Assembly (NCBI RefSeq): GCF_900176505.1 | Contig: NZ_FWYB01000004.1 | Coordinates: 1 to 64,000, forward strand | Direction: 5' to 3' | DNA: 64,000 nt | Source: Pedobacter nyackensis | GTDB taxonomy: Bacteria > Bacteroidota > Bacteroidia > Sphingobacteriales > Sphingobacteriaceae | In this document: positions 1 to 8,366 of the stretch, piece after piece | How the letters are laid out: each line of letters begins with the position of its first letter | Numbering within the stretch: position 1 is the first letter of the stretch | The notes under the pieces: model-generated | What the model saw: only the letters and a program-made list of their open reading frames with translations | The model's database searches: none | What the model was told of the DNA's origin: nothing | Made by a program: the position numbers and the translations under genes

Positions 1-59
1 TCTTTTATATTTACTGAGAATTTTAAAAAGGTCATTATATTGTTGTTATGCAAAATGTA

Positions 60-212
60 TTGACTGTTCGTGTGAGATCAATTCGGTCTTGGTAAGCTTC
101 CAGCTATACCGTAAAAAAGGGATGATCCACACGATTTCATTCTCAGGAGTCTGAACAGTACTTAAGGCCGCTATAACGAGCCTGAATAAAACAAAAGGAT
201 AGACGAAGGAGG
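60..212 (+). ncRNA. Candidate IS110 bridge RNA
   Basis: Two modules can be folded by eye. Module 1: an outer stem pairs 69-80 with 123-133 (11 pairs, one bulged A), and an inner hairpin pairs 91-98 with 102-110 (8 pairs, one bulged A). The internal loop strands are 81-90 and 111-122. Module 2: a short stem pairs 149-152 with 201-204, an inner hairpin spans 165-183, and the loop strands are 153-164 and 184-200. Loop strand 112-120 (TAAAAAAGG) is complementary to plus-strand target flank 1355-1363. Loop strand 154-161 (AACAGTAC) is identical to right end 1348-1355. Loop strand 191-198 is complementary at 7 of 8 positions to the predicted joined ends. This is the published target-loop / donor-loop plan of IS621-type bridge RNAs. 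The exact 5' and 3' ends are not determined. Confidence 0.65.
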
Positions 213-242
213 ATTAAGTCGATACGATTTAAATTCTTGATT

Positions 243-1307
243 ATGGCTATTACAAAACAATCAATTGGGATAGATATCTCAAAAACTAAATTTACTGCAT
301 GTCTATGTCAGCGTTTAGAGGACGGTAAATTAACGTTCTCAAAGTCTTTAGATTTTAGTAACGACACCAAGGGTTTTAATCAATTGCTACGGTGGGCGAA
401 AAGCATTATTGTTGCTGGAACAGAGCTTGTATTCCTGATGGAAGCTACAGGTGTTTACTATGAACATTTGGCGCACCACCTTTACAAGATCAAGAAAACG
501 GTTCACGTTGTGCTACCCAATACCTCAAAGCACTATTTTTCCAGCCTAAACATCAAGACAAAGACAGATGCAGTTGATGCGAGAATACTCAGCCAGTTTG
601 GGATAGAGCGAATCCATAAGTCATGGGCTCCACCTCCTGCAGCATTGTTGCAGCTTAGGAATCTAACCCGGTATTATGTTCAACTGCAGGAGCAGAAAAC
701 TGCTCTTGGGAACATTAAGCATAGTAAGGATTGCTCACATGACATTCAAAATTTCATCATCAAAAGCAACAAGAAATTGATTGTCGAGATAGATAAAGAA
801 ATTGCAAAATGTCTAATTGAAATCAAGAAACTTCTAGAAGCCGACAGGGTTCTGAAGGAAAAAGTAAGAAAGTTGTTGACAATAAGAGGCGTCGGCCTTA
901 TTACTCTTGCTACAATTCTTGCTGAAACTATGGGTTTTAAGCAGTTTGGTAGCGTTAAGCAACTTGTGAGCTATTCAGGCTATGATGTTGTGCAAAGGGA
1001 ATCTGGAACATCAATAAAGGGAAAGACAAGAATATCTAAGAAAGGAAATAGGTATATCAGGAATGCACTCTATTTTCCTGCAATGGTAGCATGCAGATAC
1101 AATGAGTCATTAAAGGAAATCTACATGAGAATAAACCAGAAAAAAAGCTCTAAAATGGTAGGCCAAGTTGCTATACAGAGGAAATTACTAATTCTAATCT
1201 ATACCCTTTGGAAAAATGATACTGAGTTTATGGAAAATTATAAAGGAAGTAGTCCCGATCCGATAATCGAGACTACACAAGATAGTTCAGTAGTTGAACT
1301 TCTTTAG
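243..1307 (+). CDS. IS110-family transposase (DEDD recombinase)
   Basis: This is the recombinase that excises and inserts the element. The N-terminal RuvC-like DEDD domain shows the IGIDISKTKF strand with the first Asp, the EATGVYYEHLA segment with the Glu, and the KTDAVDARILSQFG segment with the paired Asp residues. The C-terminal Transposase_20 domain shows LLTIRGVGLITLATILAE and the SYSGYDVVQRESGTSIKGK and KGNRYIRNALY segments that carry the serine nucleophile region. About 354 residues is the normal length and there is no frameshift, so it may be active. ATG 243 is preferred; a TTG two codons upstream at 237 is also in frame. The upstream AAGGAGG (207-213) is too far away to be a clear ribosome binding site. 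Confidence 0.93.
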   Translation: MAITKQSIGIDISKTKFTACLCQRLEDGKLTFSKSLDFSNDTKGFNQLLRWAKSIIVAGTELVFLMEATGVYYEHLAHHLYKIKKTVHVVLPNTSKHYFSSLNIKTKTDAVDARILSQFGIERIHKSWAPPPAALLQLRNLTRYYVQLQEQKTALGNIKHSKDCSHDIQNFIIKSNKKLIVEIDKEIAKCLIEIKKLLEADRVLKEKVRKLLTIRGVGLITLATILAETMGFKQFGSVKQLVSYSGYDVVQRESGTSIKGKTRISKKGNRYIRNALYFPAMVACRYNESLKEIYMRINQKKSSKMVGQVAIQRKLLILIYTLWKNDTEFMENYKGSSPDPIIETTQDSSVVELL

Positions 1308-1343
1308 ATTACAAAAATACTTTTTTGTCTAAATATTTGGATT

Positions 1344-2069
1344 TTAAAACAGTACCTTTTTTAACCTGATGTTGATGATTCCTGAATTTCCTGCAGCATC
1401 ATATTTAGCTGAAGGGTTAGTGATCAGTTCGATAGATTGTATAGCGCTTCCTTCTGTGCTACGCAATAGATTGGCTAATTGCTCGGAGGATAGGTAAGTA
1501 GGTTTACCATCTAGCATGACATTTACCCCCTGTTTACCTCTCAGGCTAATCTTTCCGTCTTTGTCGACCGTTACACCTGGAGATTTTTGCAGGATGTCAA
1601 GTGCAGAATTGCCAACAGCCAATGTGCTGTTTTCCACATTGATTACTGTCTTATCTACCTGTCGTTCTATTAAAGGCTTTTGTTTCACAATTTCAACACC
1701 TTTTAGTTGTCTGCTATCTTGTGTTAGTTGTGTAGGGTCAAGTTTGTGCAACTGGTTGATAGCGCTGATTGTGTAGGGGCCTTTGTATGTTTTTTTGTAG
1801 CCAACCACATAAAAAGCTACGAGATAAGCACCTTGTTTAAGGTTTGCTAATGTATAGCTGCCGTTATCGGCACTGAGTGTTCCTTTTACTAATGTTGAAT
1901 CTTTGGCGTCCAGTAACGTAACGGATGCATAGGGAAAGGCTTTCTGTGTTTCATCCAATACTTTACCTGATATTTCACCTGTAATATTGTTTGACTGGGC
2001 ATAAGCTGCGCCTATTGATAAAAGAGCTATAGATACAACAATAGATAAAGATATTTTAATCGTTTCCAT
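1344..2069 (-). pseudogene. TonB-dependent receptor (outer membrane beta-barrel family), 5' part, cut by the IS110 element
   Basis: The open frame encodes a signal peptide (about residues 1-25, ending GAAYAQ), a carboxypeptidase-D-like beta-sandwich (about 30-110) and a plug domain with VNVMLDGKPTYLS and ITNPSAKYDAAGNSGIINI. Such receptors run to about 750-850 residues with a C-terminal barrel of the OMP_b-brl_3 type. Here the frame ends after 241 residues, and the last residues (VLF and the stop) are read from the IS end. The barrel is absent from the window and would lie to the left of the element. The product can therefore only be a periplasmic fragment without transport function. The receptor's substrate is unknown. 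No other gene lies between its start and the sucC terminator. Confidence 0.88.
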
Positions 2070-2235
2070 GGCTTGTAGTTTTGTTTTCGGTTGTGTAAAT
2101 CGAGCGTGCGTTTTAATAAGACGCGATTAATCCGAATACGTTGCAGCATTTACAGGAAATTGGACAAACATTAAGAAACGAACGACCAATTGGCTTAATA
2201 CTTCGACGAAATTGAAGCACTTGTGGGGAGGGGAC

Positions 2236-2270
2236 AAAAAAAAGCTGCCTCTTGTGAAGGCAGCTTTTTT
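2236..2270 (-). terminator. Rho-independent terminator of sucC
   Basis: A perfect stem (AAGCTGCCT with AGGCAGCTT) encloses a 7-base loop and is flanked by A and T runs. On the minus strand it follows the sucC stop by about 20 bases and ends in a T run. The T runs on both sides could also let it stop plus-strand transcription. Confidence 0.9.
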
Positions 2271-2290
2271 CATATGATTTTGTTTATGGC

Positions 2291-3481
2291 TTATGCCAAT
2301 ACTTTAGTAACAAGATCAGCTGCATCTTTCAATGCGATTGCTGAATATACTTTTAAGCCTGAATCGTCAATTAATTGTTTTGCTTCAACTGCATTTGTTC
2401 CTTGTAAACGGCAGATGATTGGAACTGGAACGTCACCGATCTCTTTGTAAGCATCAATAACACCTTGAGCAACACGGTCGCAACGTACAATACCACCAAA
2501 GATATTGATAAGGATTGCTTTTACGTTAGGGTCTTTAAGAATGATATTGAAACCTGCTTTTACTGTTTGTGCGTTTGCAGTACCACCTACGTCAAGAAAG
2601 TTAGCAGGCTCACCACCAGCAATTTTAATGATGTCCATAGTTGCCATCGCTAAACCTGCACCGTTAACCATACAACCTACGTTACCGTCAAGTTTTACAT
2701 AGTTAAGGTTTGATTCGCTAGCTTCTACGTCTGTAGGATCTTCTTCCAATTTATCACGCATTGCTGCATAATCAGGATGACGGAATAAAGCATTCTCGTC
2801 TAAGTCAACTTTAGCATCAACTGCGATGATTTTGTCATCAGAAGTTTTTAACACAGGGTTGATTTCAAACATAGCAGAATCAGTGCTGTCGTAAGCTTTG
2901 TAAAGAGCAGTAACAAATTTTACCATTTCTTTATGAGCACCACCGCTTAAACCTAAGTTGAAAGCGATTTTACGAGCCTGGAATCCTTGTAAGCCTACTT
3001 TAGGATCGATCTCTTCCTTAAAAATTAAGTGAGGAGTGTGTTCAGCAACTTCTTCGATGTCCATACCACCTTCGGTAGAGTACATGATGATGTTTCTTCC
3101 GCTTGCACGGTTTAACAGCACACTTACGTAAAATTCTTTGGTTTCAGATGCACCTGGATAGTAAACGTCCTGAGCAACTAAAATTTTGTTAACTTTCTTT
3201 CCTTCTGGACCAGTTTGTGGAGTTACCAACTGCATACCTAAGATAGCAGTAGCTTTTTCCTTAACCTCATCAAGGTTTTTAGCCAGCTTTACGCCCCCGC
3301 CTTTACCTCTACCACCTGCGTGGATCTGAGCCTTAATTACAACCCAGTCAGAATTGTAGTCAGTTTTCATTTTTTTAGCAGCTTCTACAGCTTGCTCTAC
3401 CGTGTCGGCTACTACACCTTCTTGTACGGCTACTCCAAAACTTTTAAGTATTTCTTTACCTTGATATTCGTGGATATTCAT
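2291..3481 (-). CDS. sucC: Succinyl-CoA synthetase (ADP-forming) beta subunit
   Basis: This is a TCA-cycle enzyme that converts succinyl-CoA to succinate with formation of ATP or GTP; the beta subunit carries the nucleotide-binding ATP-grasp domain. The sequence starts [13 protein letters not shown] as in other SucC proteins. It shows the [10 protein letters not shown] phosphate-binding loop at residues 54-63, and the C-terminal CoA-ligase part with [19 protein letters not shown] and [11 protein letters not shown]. The length of 396 residues fits the family (about 388). The alpha subunit gene sucD is not adjacent, which is common in Bacteroidota. It has its own promoter (3501-3532) and terminator and so appears to be monocistronic. 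Confidence 0.97.
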   Translation of the reverse strand: MNIHEYQGKEILKSFGVAVQEGVVADTVEQAVEAAKKMKTDYNSDWVVIKAQIHAGGRGKGGGVKLAKNLDEVKEKATAILGMQLVTPQTGPEGKKVNKILVAQDVYYPGASETKEFYVSVLLNRASGRNIIMYSTEGGMDIEEVAEHTPHLIFKEEIDPKVGLQGFQARKIAFNLGLSGGAHKEMVKFVTALYKAYDSTDSAMFEINPVLKTSDDKIIAVDAKVDLDENALFRHPDYAAMRDKLEEDPTDVEASESNLNYVKLDGNVGCMVNGAGLAMATMDIIKIAGGEPANFLDVGGTANAQTVKAGFNIILKDPNVKAILINIFGGIVRCDRVAQGVIDAYKEIGDVPVPIICRLQGTNAVEAKQLIDDSGLKVYSAIALKDAADLVTKVLA

Positions 3482-3500
3482 TATGCTGAAAAAATTTGTT

Positions 3501-3532
3501 CAAATCTACAACTTCAAAAGCTTTATAACAAA
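3501..3532 (-). promoter_or_regulatory. sucC promoter, Bacteroidota type
   Basis: On the minus strand a TTTG at -33 (complement of 3529-3532) is followed by 20 bases and TAGATTTG at -7 (complement of 3501-3508), an exact fit to TTTG-N19/20-TAnnTTTG. The -33 box overlaps the last codons of the upstream ferritin-like gene. The -7 box is about 20 bases from the sucC ATG. Confidence 0.75.
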
Positions 3533-4278
3533 TGGCTATAGGTATTTTCAATGTTTATATTTTCAGGCTCCGGTTTTAGTTTTTTTATGGTCTTTTTAAA
3601 TTTGAGTTTCATCTTCATCCAGTAGTTGCTGAAATTGACTCGTCCAGCCTTAAATAGTCTCTTGTGTGCAAACCAAACCACGAGCGTAGTAGAAAAATAG
3701 AACACCGTATAAAAGTAATAAGTGATTATCCTCATAAATGGGTTTTTATGGTTGTATAATAGGCTTAATCGCTCAATTTGAAAGTTAATATGCGCAGCTT
3801 CATCAATTAAAATGTCTGTACATATTTGTCTAAGCAGCTTGCATTCTGTGGCATCTTTCAGGCATTGATAAAAAATCTGAGCTGTACTCTCGACAGTGAT
3901 TACTGCGATGGTCCAGAATTCCATGTGTGTATTTAAACCTCTCATTTTTCTAAACAAACTGTCGCCCCAGTCTTTTTTAATTCTTTGTTCACCTATCAGA
4001 TCAATATATCGCCCTAAATTATTGCCGTGTTTTTGCTCCTCCTTAATGAATAATTTTATAGCATCGGTGTAATGGGGATCATTAAGTTGTTTTGCATGCT
4101 TGGTCGCCGCATTTACCAGATTAGTTCCCTCTGATGTTTCGCCCAGTTGCCAGGCTTGCAGAGCGGCTAAAATGTTTTCTTTCTCCGTTGATGTCAAAGT
4201 AGGGGCAGTGCTCCAGTCGATCCTTTGTTTTTTGAGATTTTGACTAAAATAATTTATCCAGTACAGTGAGTCGTGCAT
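3523..4278 (-). CDS. Ferritin-like di-iron protein of unknown role
   Basis: This 251-residue, mostly helical protein carries two ExxH motifs, E81-x-x-H84 and E160-x-x-H163, plus a helix glutamate at E130. That is the ligand pattern of ferritin-like di-iron carboxylate proteins, so binding of two iron atoms is likely. The reaction cannot be told from sequence. Residues about 181-205 form a hydrophobic, aromatic-rich segment that could sit in or on the membrane, followed by a very basic tail (KMKLKFKKTIKK). It is the last gene of a minus-strand operon, 11 bases after the DUF4173 gene. A radical or oxygenase function, or iron storage, are all possible. Confidence 0.7.
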   Translation of the reverse strand: MHDSLYWINYFSQNLKKQRIDWSTAPTLTSTEKENILAALQAWQLGETSEGTNLVNAATKHAKQLNDPHYTDAIKLFIKEEQKHGNNLGRYIDLIGEQRIKKDWGDSLFRKMRGLNTHMEFWTIAVITVESTAQIFYQCLKDATECKLLRQICTDILIDEAAHINFQIERLSLLYNHKNPFMRIITYYFYTVFYFSTTLVVWFAHKRLFKAGRVNFSNYWMKMKLKFKKTIKKLKPEPENINIENTYSHLL

Positions 4279-4289
4279 AGGTTTAGATG

Positions 4290-5948
4290 TTAGTGTGATA
4301 GCCGGTTTTTAACTAAATATTGCTGGGTTTTCCAGTCGCGGTAGTTCCAGGAGCGCCAGGTTGTCCGTTTATAGGTTTCTTTAAAATTATCGATGCGCCG
4401 ATTCAGGTCTTTTTCAAACCCCTTTAGTTGCTCCATGTCAGTATTCTCCTTGCGAATATTACGCTGGGTGGTAGTGTCATATACCATTTCATACGCGTAG
4501 CTGGAATTATTCAGGTATTTTGAAAGCAGTTGTTTATTTTCATTTAACAGCGGCAAAGTTTTGTCAGAGAAGCTAAGTAAATGATCCAGATCTAAGGCGG
4601 TCGTATTTCTGTTATTGATGTTGTATCTCACAATGGAAGCGTCCCAGTTTACGAAACCAAAGGCTGGCAAAAGGACATACCATACAAAACCGTTTACTTT
4701 ACACAAGTAGAAAAGAGTTTTTTGCTTTGCGACTTTGAGGTAAACAGTAATAAGACCTATAGTGCAGAGCAGTAAGAATATTAAAACCCCAATACGTTTA
4801 TAAGTTAAACCAAGTGCATTTATGTAATTGAAATCTCTAATTAAAACAGAGGAAATCAGGAAGATATTCTGGGCGATCCAGAGATAAGCAAGTACACGGA
4901 TGGTTTTATTCTTTTGGTAGAAGTTTAAATTTCCTCTGAAAAAATAAAGAATCACCAGCATTGCCATAATGATACTTAGTATTAATGCATTGGTTCCATC
5001 ATGAAGTTCAGCAGAATAGCTGGCGCTTTTTAGGCTTTCATCTTTACCGAGCCATAAGGAACTGACGTCAATTACATTTAAAGAAAGTAACAGGAGGTTT
5101 AGAACCAGAAAAGATAGGATACCAATGATGTTTTCTGTTTTTAAAGCCATAGTCCGTTTTAATATGCTGCCGGCAAAAACTGCGATGATTTCGTGCACAA
5201 ATGAGTTGTTTTTCTGATCCCTTCGTCTACGGATCAACTGCTCACTGAAACTTGCTTCAAATCTTTCTAAGTTGATGCCTTTCAGGCTGATGAATACCGC
5301 TGCGGTGATGAGCATTCCTAAAATGAGATGCATCAGACGGAGGAAGCTCAAATCATCAAAAAAGAAATAGAAAACGGTGTCGATCAAATCGCCTATGCTT
5401 GAGGTAATTTGATTCATATAGTTGGAAAATATGGGGTTGGCACTGTAAAGTACGCTGAAAAAAAGAAGGGCAATAAATGGAATAAAGATGTATTTAATGA
5501 TTTGGAATACAGGCTTAAAAGAGAAGTCTTTGAAATAAGGAGTCATCATTTTTTTTACCAGGTTTAGTGGTGCTGTTATAAATTGTAGAAAGGCGGCAAG
5601 GAGACTGGTGAAAACGCTTCTTAGTAACTGAAAATGAACAAATCCCACCATGATGGCCAGACTGATGTACCAGGTTATAATGGTAAGAATGGATTGGTTT
5701 ATTACGACCAGTATGGCTGCCAGAAGGTGGGCTCCACATGAGAGATATAGTTTTTTGTTTTTTCGTTTTTCCGGGTCAAGTAGGATAATAACGAGTATAA
5801 ACAGGGAGTAGATCAGTAAGTTAAGGGCTTGCTTTTCCATCCAAAAGAGAAGACTGAATAGTATGCCACCAGCCAGGGTTGAAATAAGCTGTAAGTCTAT
5901 TCGCAGTTTCATAGGAGTTGTGACTTGGTTGATTGATGTAGTTTCCAT
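4290..5948 (-). CDS. DUF4173/DUF4153-type polytopic membrane protein
   Basis: This 552-residue protein has about ten to twelve hydrophobic segments spread over residues 15-415. They are followed by a soluble C-terminal tail rich in Arg, Asn and Tyr (about 425-552). Family assignment to DUF4173/DUF4153 rests on the overall pattern and the recurrent pairing with a small winged-helix regulator, which is also seen here. The biochemical function of the family is unknown. Its first residues METTSINQVT closely match the first residues of the next upstream gene, METTSIDQIT. It lies in one operon with the genes between 3523 and 7257. Confidence 0.7.
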   Translation of the reverse strand: METTSINQVTTPMKLRIDLQLISTLAGGILFSLLFWMEKQALNLLIYSLFILVIILLDPEKRKNKKLYLSCGAHLLAAILVVINQSILTIITWYISLAIMVGFVHFQLLRSVFTSLLAAFLQFITAPLNLVKKMMTPYFKDFSFKPVFQIIKYIFIPFIALLFFSVLYSANPIFSNYMNQITSSIGDLIDTVFYFFFDDLSFLRLMHLILGMLITAAVFISLKGINLERFEASFSEQLIRRRRDQKNNSFVHEIIAVFAGSILKRTMALKTENIIGILSFLVLNLLLLSLNVIDVSSLWLGKDESLKSASYSAELHDGTNALILSIIMAMLVILYFFRGNLNFYQKNKTIRVLAYLWIAQNIFLISSVLIRDFNYINALGLTYKRIGVLIFLLLCTIGLITVYLKVAKQKTLFYLCKVNGFVWYVLLPAFGFVNWDASIVRYNINNRNTTALDLDHLLSFSDKTLPLLNENKQLLSKYLNNSSYAYEMVYDTTTQRNIRKENTDMEQLKGFEKDLNRRIDNFKETYKRTTWRSWNYRDWKTQQYLVKNRLSH

Positions 5949-5974
5949 GGTTGTGTAAGATTAAGTTAGAGCGG

Positions 5975-6277
5975 TTAGAGGGGGATTTCGGTAATGATTA
6001 ACAGGTATAAAAAAGCTATGGGAAGATTTAGTAACATGATCGTAGCCGTTTTTAATAGGAGGTAGTCTTTGGGATAAATGATGATGGTAATGAGCAGTGT
6101 AAGCAGAATAATTAGATTACCTATCATAGCAGTGGAGAGGTATAAGAGCCCTACGTAGATCAGTGGGTTAAACTTTGTTACGATATATATTAAAAACAAT
6201 GCTGTTCCTATCAGAAAGGAGTATTTTGCGAAACCTTTGCCAATAGCGGTGATTTGGTCGATTGATGTTGTTTCCAT
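5975..6277 (-). CDS. Small membrane protein, unknown function
   Basis: This 100-residue protein has three or four transmembrane segments (about residues 18-38, 40-60, 62-70 and 76-95) and almost no soluble part. No known family was recognised. Its N-terminus METTSIDQITAIGK resembles that of the downstream DUF4173 protein, suggesting that one start region was copied or that both derive from one ancestral gene. It lies in the same operon, 26 bases before the DUF4173 gene and 54 bases after the regulator gene. Confidence 0.7.
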   Translation of the reverse strand: METTSIDQITAIGKGFAKYSFLIGTALFLIYIVTKFNPLIYVGLLYLSTAMIGNLIILLTLLITIIIYPKDYLLLKTATIMLLNLPIAFLYLLIITEIPL

Positions 6278-6331
6278 TTTTTTAGATATTTAAAAGTGCT
6301 TTGTAATTCAAAGTGATCGTGCAAAAAAAAA

Positions 6332-6628
6332 TTAAATACCCTTAATCATTTTTTCTAAAGCATCTAAATGTGCTTTAAAAGCGTGTCTGCCGAGCTCTGT
6401 AAGGATATATGTTGTATTCGTTTTTTTTCCTATAAATGATTTTTGAACTTTTAGGTATTGTGCCTGTTCCAGTGTATTCAGATGGGAGGCAAGATTGCCA
6501 TCAGTTAGTTCCAGCAATTGCTTCAGTTCGTTAAAACTAATGCTGTCATTAACTATCAATACCGACATCACGCCTAATCTGATTCGGCTGTCGAATATCT
6601 TATTTAGGGCCTCTATGGGATTTTTCAT
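6332..6628 (-). CDS. Winged-helix transcriptional regulator (HTH_34 / MarR-like)
   Basis: This 98-residue protein is a single winged-helix domain. A helix-turn-helix is visible in ISFNELKQLLELTDGNLASH, the recognition helix in NLASHLNTLEQAQYL, and the wing in VQKSFIGKKTNTTYILTELG. It fits the short one-domain regulators often encoded with membrane proteins in Bacteroidota. The start codon overlaps the stop of the upstream membrane gene by one base (TAATG), so translation is probably coupled. It likely controls its own operon. No ligand-binding domain is present, and partner sensing through the neighbouring membrane proteins is only a guess. Confidence 0.88.
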   Translation of the reverse strand: MKNPIEALNKIFDSRIRLGVMSVLIVNDSISFNELKQLLELTDGNLASHLNTLEQAQYLKVQKSFIGKKTNTTYILTELGRHAFKAHLDALEKMIKGI

Positions 6629-7257
6629 TAATTCCCCCTTTCGTATTTAAAGTACATCAGCGTTCCATAAAAGATATGAAGTACACCGAACCCAATTGCC
6701 CAGAAATACAAACCATAGCCAATGTTAAACATGGCAATTAATCCAAGTATAATTTCACAGAAGCCTAAAAAACGAATATCAGTATACGTGTATTTGCTGG
6801 CGTTAATTAAGGCGAGTCCGTAAAAAACCAGGCAGGAGGGAGCGATTAATCCATAAGTACCGGGATGAGCAAGTAGTAAAGCTACAATAAACAGTCCGCC
6901 AGAAACGAGGGGGATCGCTAAATTCAACAATAAGTTTTTAGTAGTTCTGTCCCAAAATGGCAAGTTCTTTTTTCTGCTTTGTCTTAAAGTGAGCAGCAAA
7001 CCACCGGTCAACGCTACAAGCAATACACCAAAACCTATCTTAAGCAGATTAAATTCCAGATCTTCTATTGAAGAACCGTATGTGTAAGTGCCATTCAGGT
7101 AGTTAGCGATCTCTCCATGCGCAAGATAAGCACCAACCAAGGCTGTGAATCCTGCAAAAACTCCGGATAAACCGCTTAAAGAAATAAATCGGGATGAACG
7201 GTCCATCAGTTTTTTGATGTCGTTCAGTGCATTGAGTTGTTCTTCCTGCTTGTTCAT
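6628..7257 (-). CDS. Polytopic membrane protein encoded with a winged-helix regulator
   Basis: This 209-residue protein has a cytoplasmic N-terminus of about 28 residues with an amphipathic helix (QLNALNDIKKLMDRSS). About six transmembrane segments follow between residues 30 and 200. It contains no recognised catalytic motif. Membrane proteins of this type are repeatedly found upstream of small winged-helix regulators in Bacteroidota, and here the two genes share a TAATG junction. It is the first gene of the operon running down to 3523. Function is unknown; a role in sensing membrane state for the regulator is speculation. Confidence 0.75.
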   Translation of the reverse strand: MNKQEEQLNALNDIKKLMDRSSRFISLSGLSGVFAGFTALVGAYLAHGEIANYLNGTYTYGSSIEDLEFNLLKIGFGVLLVALTGGLLLTLRQSRKKNLPFWDRTTKNLLLNLAIPLVSGGLFIVALLLAHPGTYGLIAPSCLVFYGLALINASKYTYTDIRFLGFCEIILGLIAMFNIGYGLYFWAIGFGVLHIFYGTLMYFKYERGN

Positions 7258-7277
7258 TTTGAAAGTACTTTGTTTTT

Positions 7278-7307
7278 CAAAGTTAAAGTATAATTCTGAA
7301 CATCCAA
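7278..7307 (-). promoter_or_regulatory. Promoter of the membrane-protein / regulator operon
   Basis: On the minus strand a TTG (complement of 7305-7307) is followed by 19 bases and TAACTTTG (complement of 7278-7285), matching the -33 and -7 boxes of the Bacteroidota housekeeping sigma factor. The -7 box lies about 20 bases upstream of the start at 7257. The divergent lolD gene starts 71 bases beyond the -33 box. Confidence 0.65.
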
Positions 7308-7377
7308 GAAATATTTAGGATTATTTGTTCTGGTATATTTGTTTAACCTTCTGCTATGTTTTTGTAAGTTTGCAGCT

Positions 7378-8028
7378 ATGTTAAAAGCCACAGGTATAAC
7401 AAAAGCTTATGGAAATCTGCCAATATTAAAAGGTGTAGATTTTGAAGTGTCAAAAGGCGAGATTGTAAGTATTATAGGTGCCTCTGGTGCGGGTAAAAGT
7501 ACACTTTTACATATTTTAGGCACTTTAGATAAACCCGATCAGGGGGAGGTTGAGCTGAAAGGTACTAAAGTGAGCAAACTTTCTGGTGAGCTACTGAGCA
7601 TTTTTCGCAACCGTAATATCGGTTTCGTGTTTCAGTTTCATCATTTGTTACCTGAGTTTACCGCTTTAGAAAACGTTTGTATCCCTGCTTTTATAGCAAA
7701 AACACCGAAAAAACAGGCCGAGCAACGGGCTATGGAATTGCTGGATCTGTTAGGTTTAAAGGATAGGGCAGACCATAAGCCAAATGAGTTGTCAGGCGGA
7801 GAACAGCAACGCGTCGCGGTTGCGAGAGCATTGATCAATAATCCTGCAATTATTCTTGCGGATGAACCATCCGGTAATTTAGATTCGGCGAATGCCAATG
7901 CGCTGCATGAGTTCTTTATTACACTCCGTAATAATTTTCAGCAAACCTTTGTTATTGTTACCCATAACGAAGATCTGGCAAAAATAAGTGATAGAGTAGT
8001 AACCATGAAAGATGGCTTAATTATATGA
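7378..8028 (+). CDS. lolD: ABC transporter ATP-binding protein, LolD-like
   Basis: This is the ATPase subunit of a MacB/LolCDE-type exporter; the closest role is release of lipoproteins from the inner membrane toward the outer membrane. Walker [10 protein letters not shown] is at residues 34-42, the ABC signature LSGGEQQ at 138-144 and Walker B IILADEP at 158-164, all intact. ATG 7378 is chosen because it begins the conserved [12 protein letters not shown] strand. A TTG at 7339 would add 13 residues unlike the family, and it overlaps a TATATTTG promoter-like box. The partner permease gene is not adjacent, as is usual for lolD in this phylum. The stop overlaps the next start (ATGA), so the three plus-strand genes here form an operon. 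Confidence 0.88.
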   Translation: MLKATGITKAYGNLPILKGVDFEVSKGEIVSIIGASGAGKSTLLHILGTLDKPDQGEVELKGTKVSKLSGELLSIFRNRNIGFVFQFHHLLPEFTALENVCIPAFIAKTPKKQAEQRAMELLDLLGLKDRADHKPNELSGGEQQRVAVARALINNPAIILADEPSGNLDSANANALHEFFITLRNNFQQTFVIVTHNEDLAKISDRVVTMKDGLII

Positions 8029-8366
8029 GGATATTAATAACCGGCGGGAAGTCGGCACAGGCCCTGAAACAGGCCAAATTGTTTACTGATGATGATGCTA
8101 TCGTATTAGCGGATTATGGCGATATGCCTAATTTTCCATCAACCAGATATACATTCCTTTCATTAGGAGAAAGAAACGACGCTATTATAGCGCATAACCT
8201 GTTAAATCATTGTCTTAATGAGGCAGTTGATGCTGTGGTGGTTTTGAATGCTTTTGAAATAGAACAAGTTGAAAAATCGACTGTCCTTTTTGAAGAGTTT
8301 AATATTAAAGTATTGCCGGCTGAGGCTAGTATGGTTATCCCTCAAGTACCTTCTGATGAACACTGA
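8025..8366 (+). CDS. Small Rossmann-like protein, unknown function
   Basis: This 113-residue protein begins [18 protein letters not shown], which looks like the first beta-strand, Gly-rich turn and helix of a Rossmann or PreATP-grasp fold. Alternating beta and alpha segments follow. There is no complete NAD(P)-binding or catalytic motif, so its activity is unknown. It overlaps lolD by 4 bases at its start and the HAD-like gene by 11 bases at its end, pointing to translational coupling and a shared task with that neighbour. Confidence 0.7.
   Translation: MRILITGGKSAQALKQAKLFTDDDAIVLADYGDMPNFPSTRYTFLSLGERNDAIIAHNLLNHCLNEAVDAVVVLNAFEIEQVEKSTVLFEEFNIKVLPAEASMVIPQVPSDEH

Larger units (their letters stand above)
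2..1357 (+). mobile_element. IS110-family insertion sequence, apparently complete
   Basis: The element carries one DEDD transposase with a long non-coding left end (about 240 bases) and a short right end (about 48 bases), the layout of the IS110 group rather than IS1111. The right boundary is set by the point where the reading frame of the interrupted TonB receptor stops making sense, at about 1355/1356. A CT core dinucleotide sits at 1356-1357 and another at 2-3, next to the window edge. The left boundary is inferred from the core and from guide-like matches in the upstream RNA region, because no left flank is visible. No terminal inverted repeats were seen, as is usual for this group. Confidence 0.75.

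Noticed and set aside
154..161. AACAGTAC shared by 154-161 and 1348-1355, read as a target-site duplication
   Set aside because: IS110 elements do not make long target duplications, and the left copy is far inside the element. A donor-guide match in the RNA explains it better.
7339..7377. Upstream TTG start for lolD
   Set aside because: It adds 13 residues not found in the family and overlaps a promoter-like TATATTTG box; ATG 7378 starts the conserved domain.
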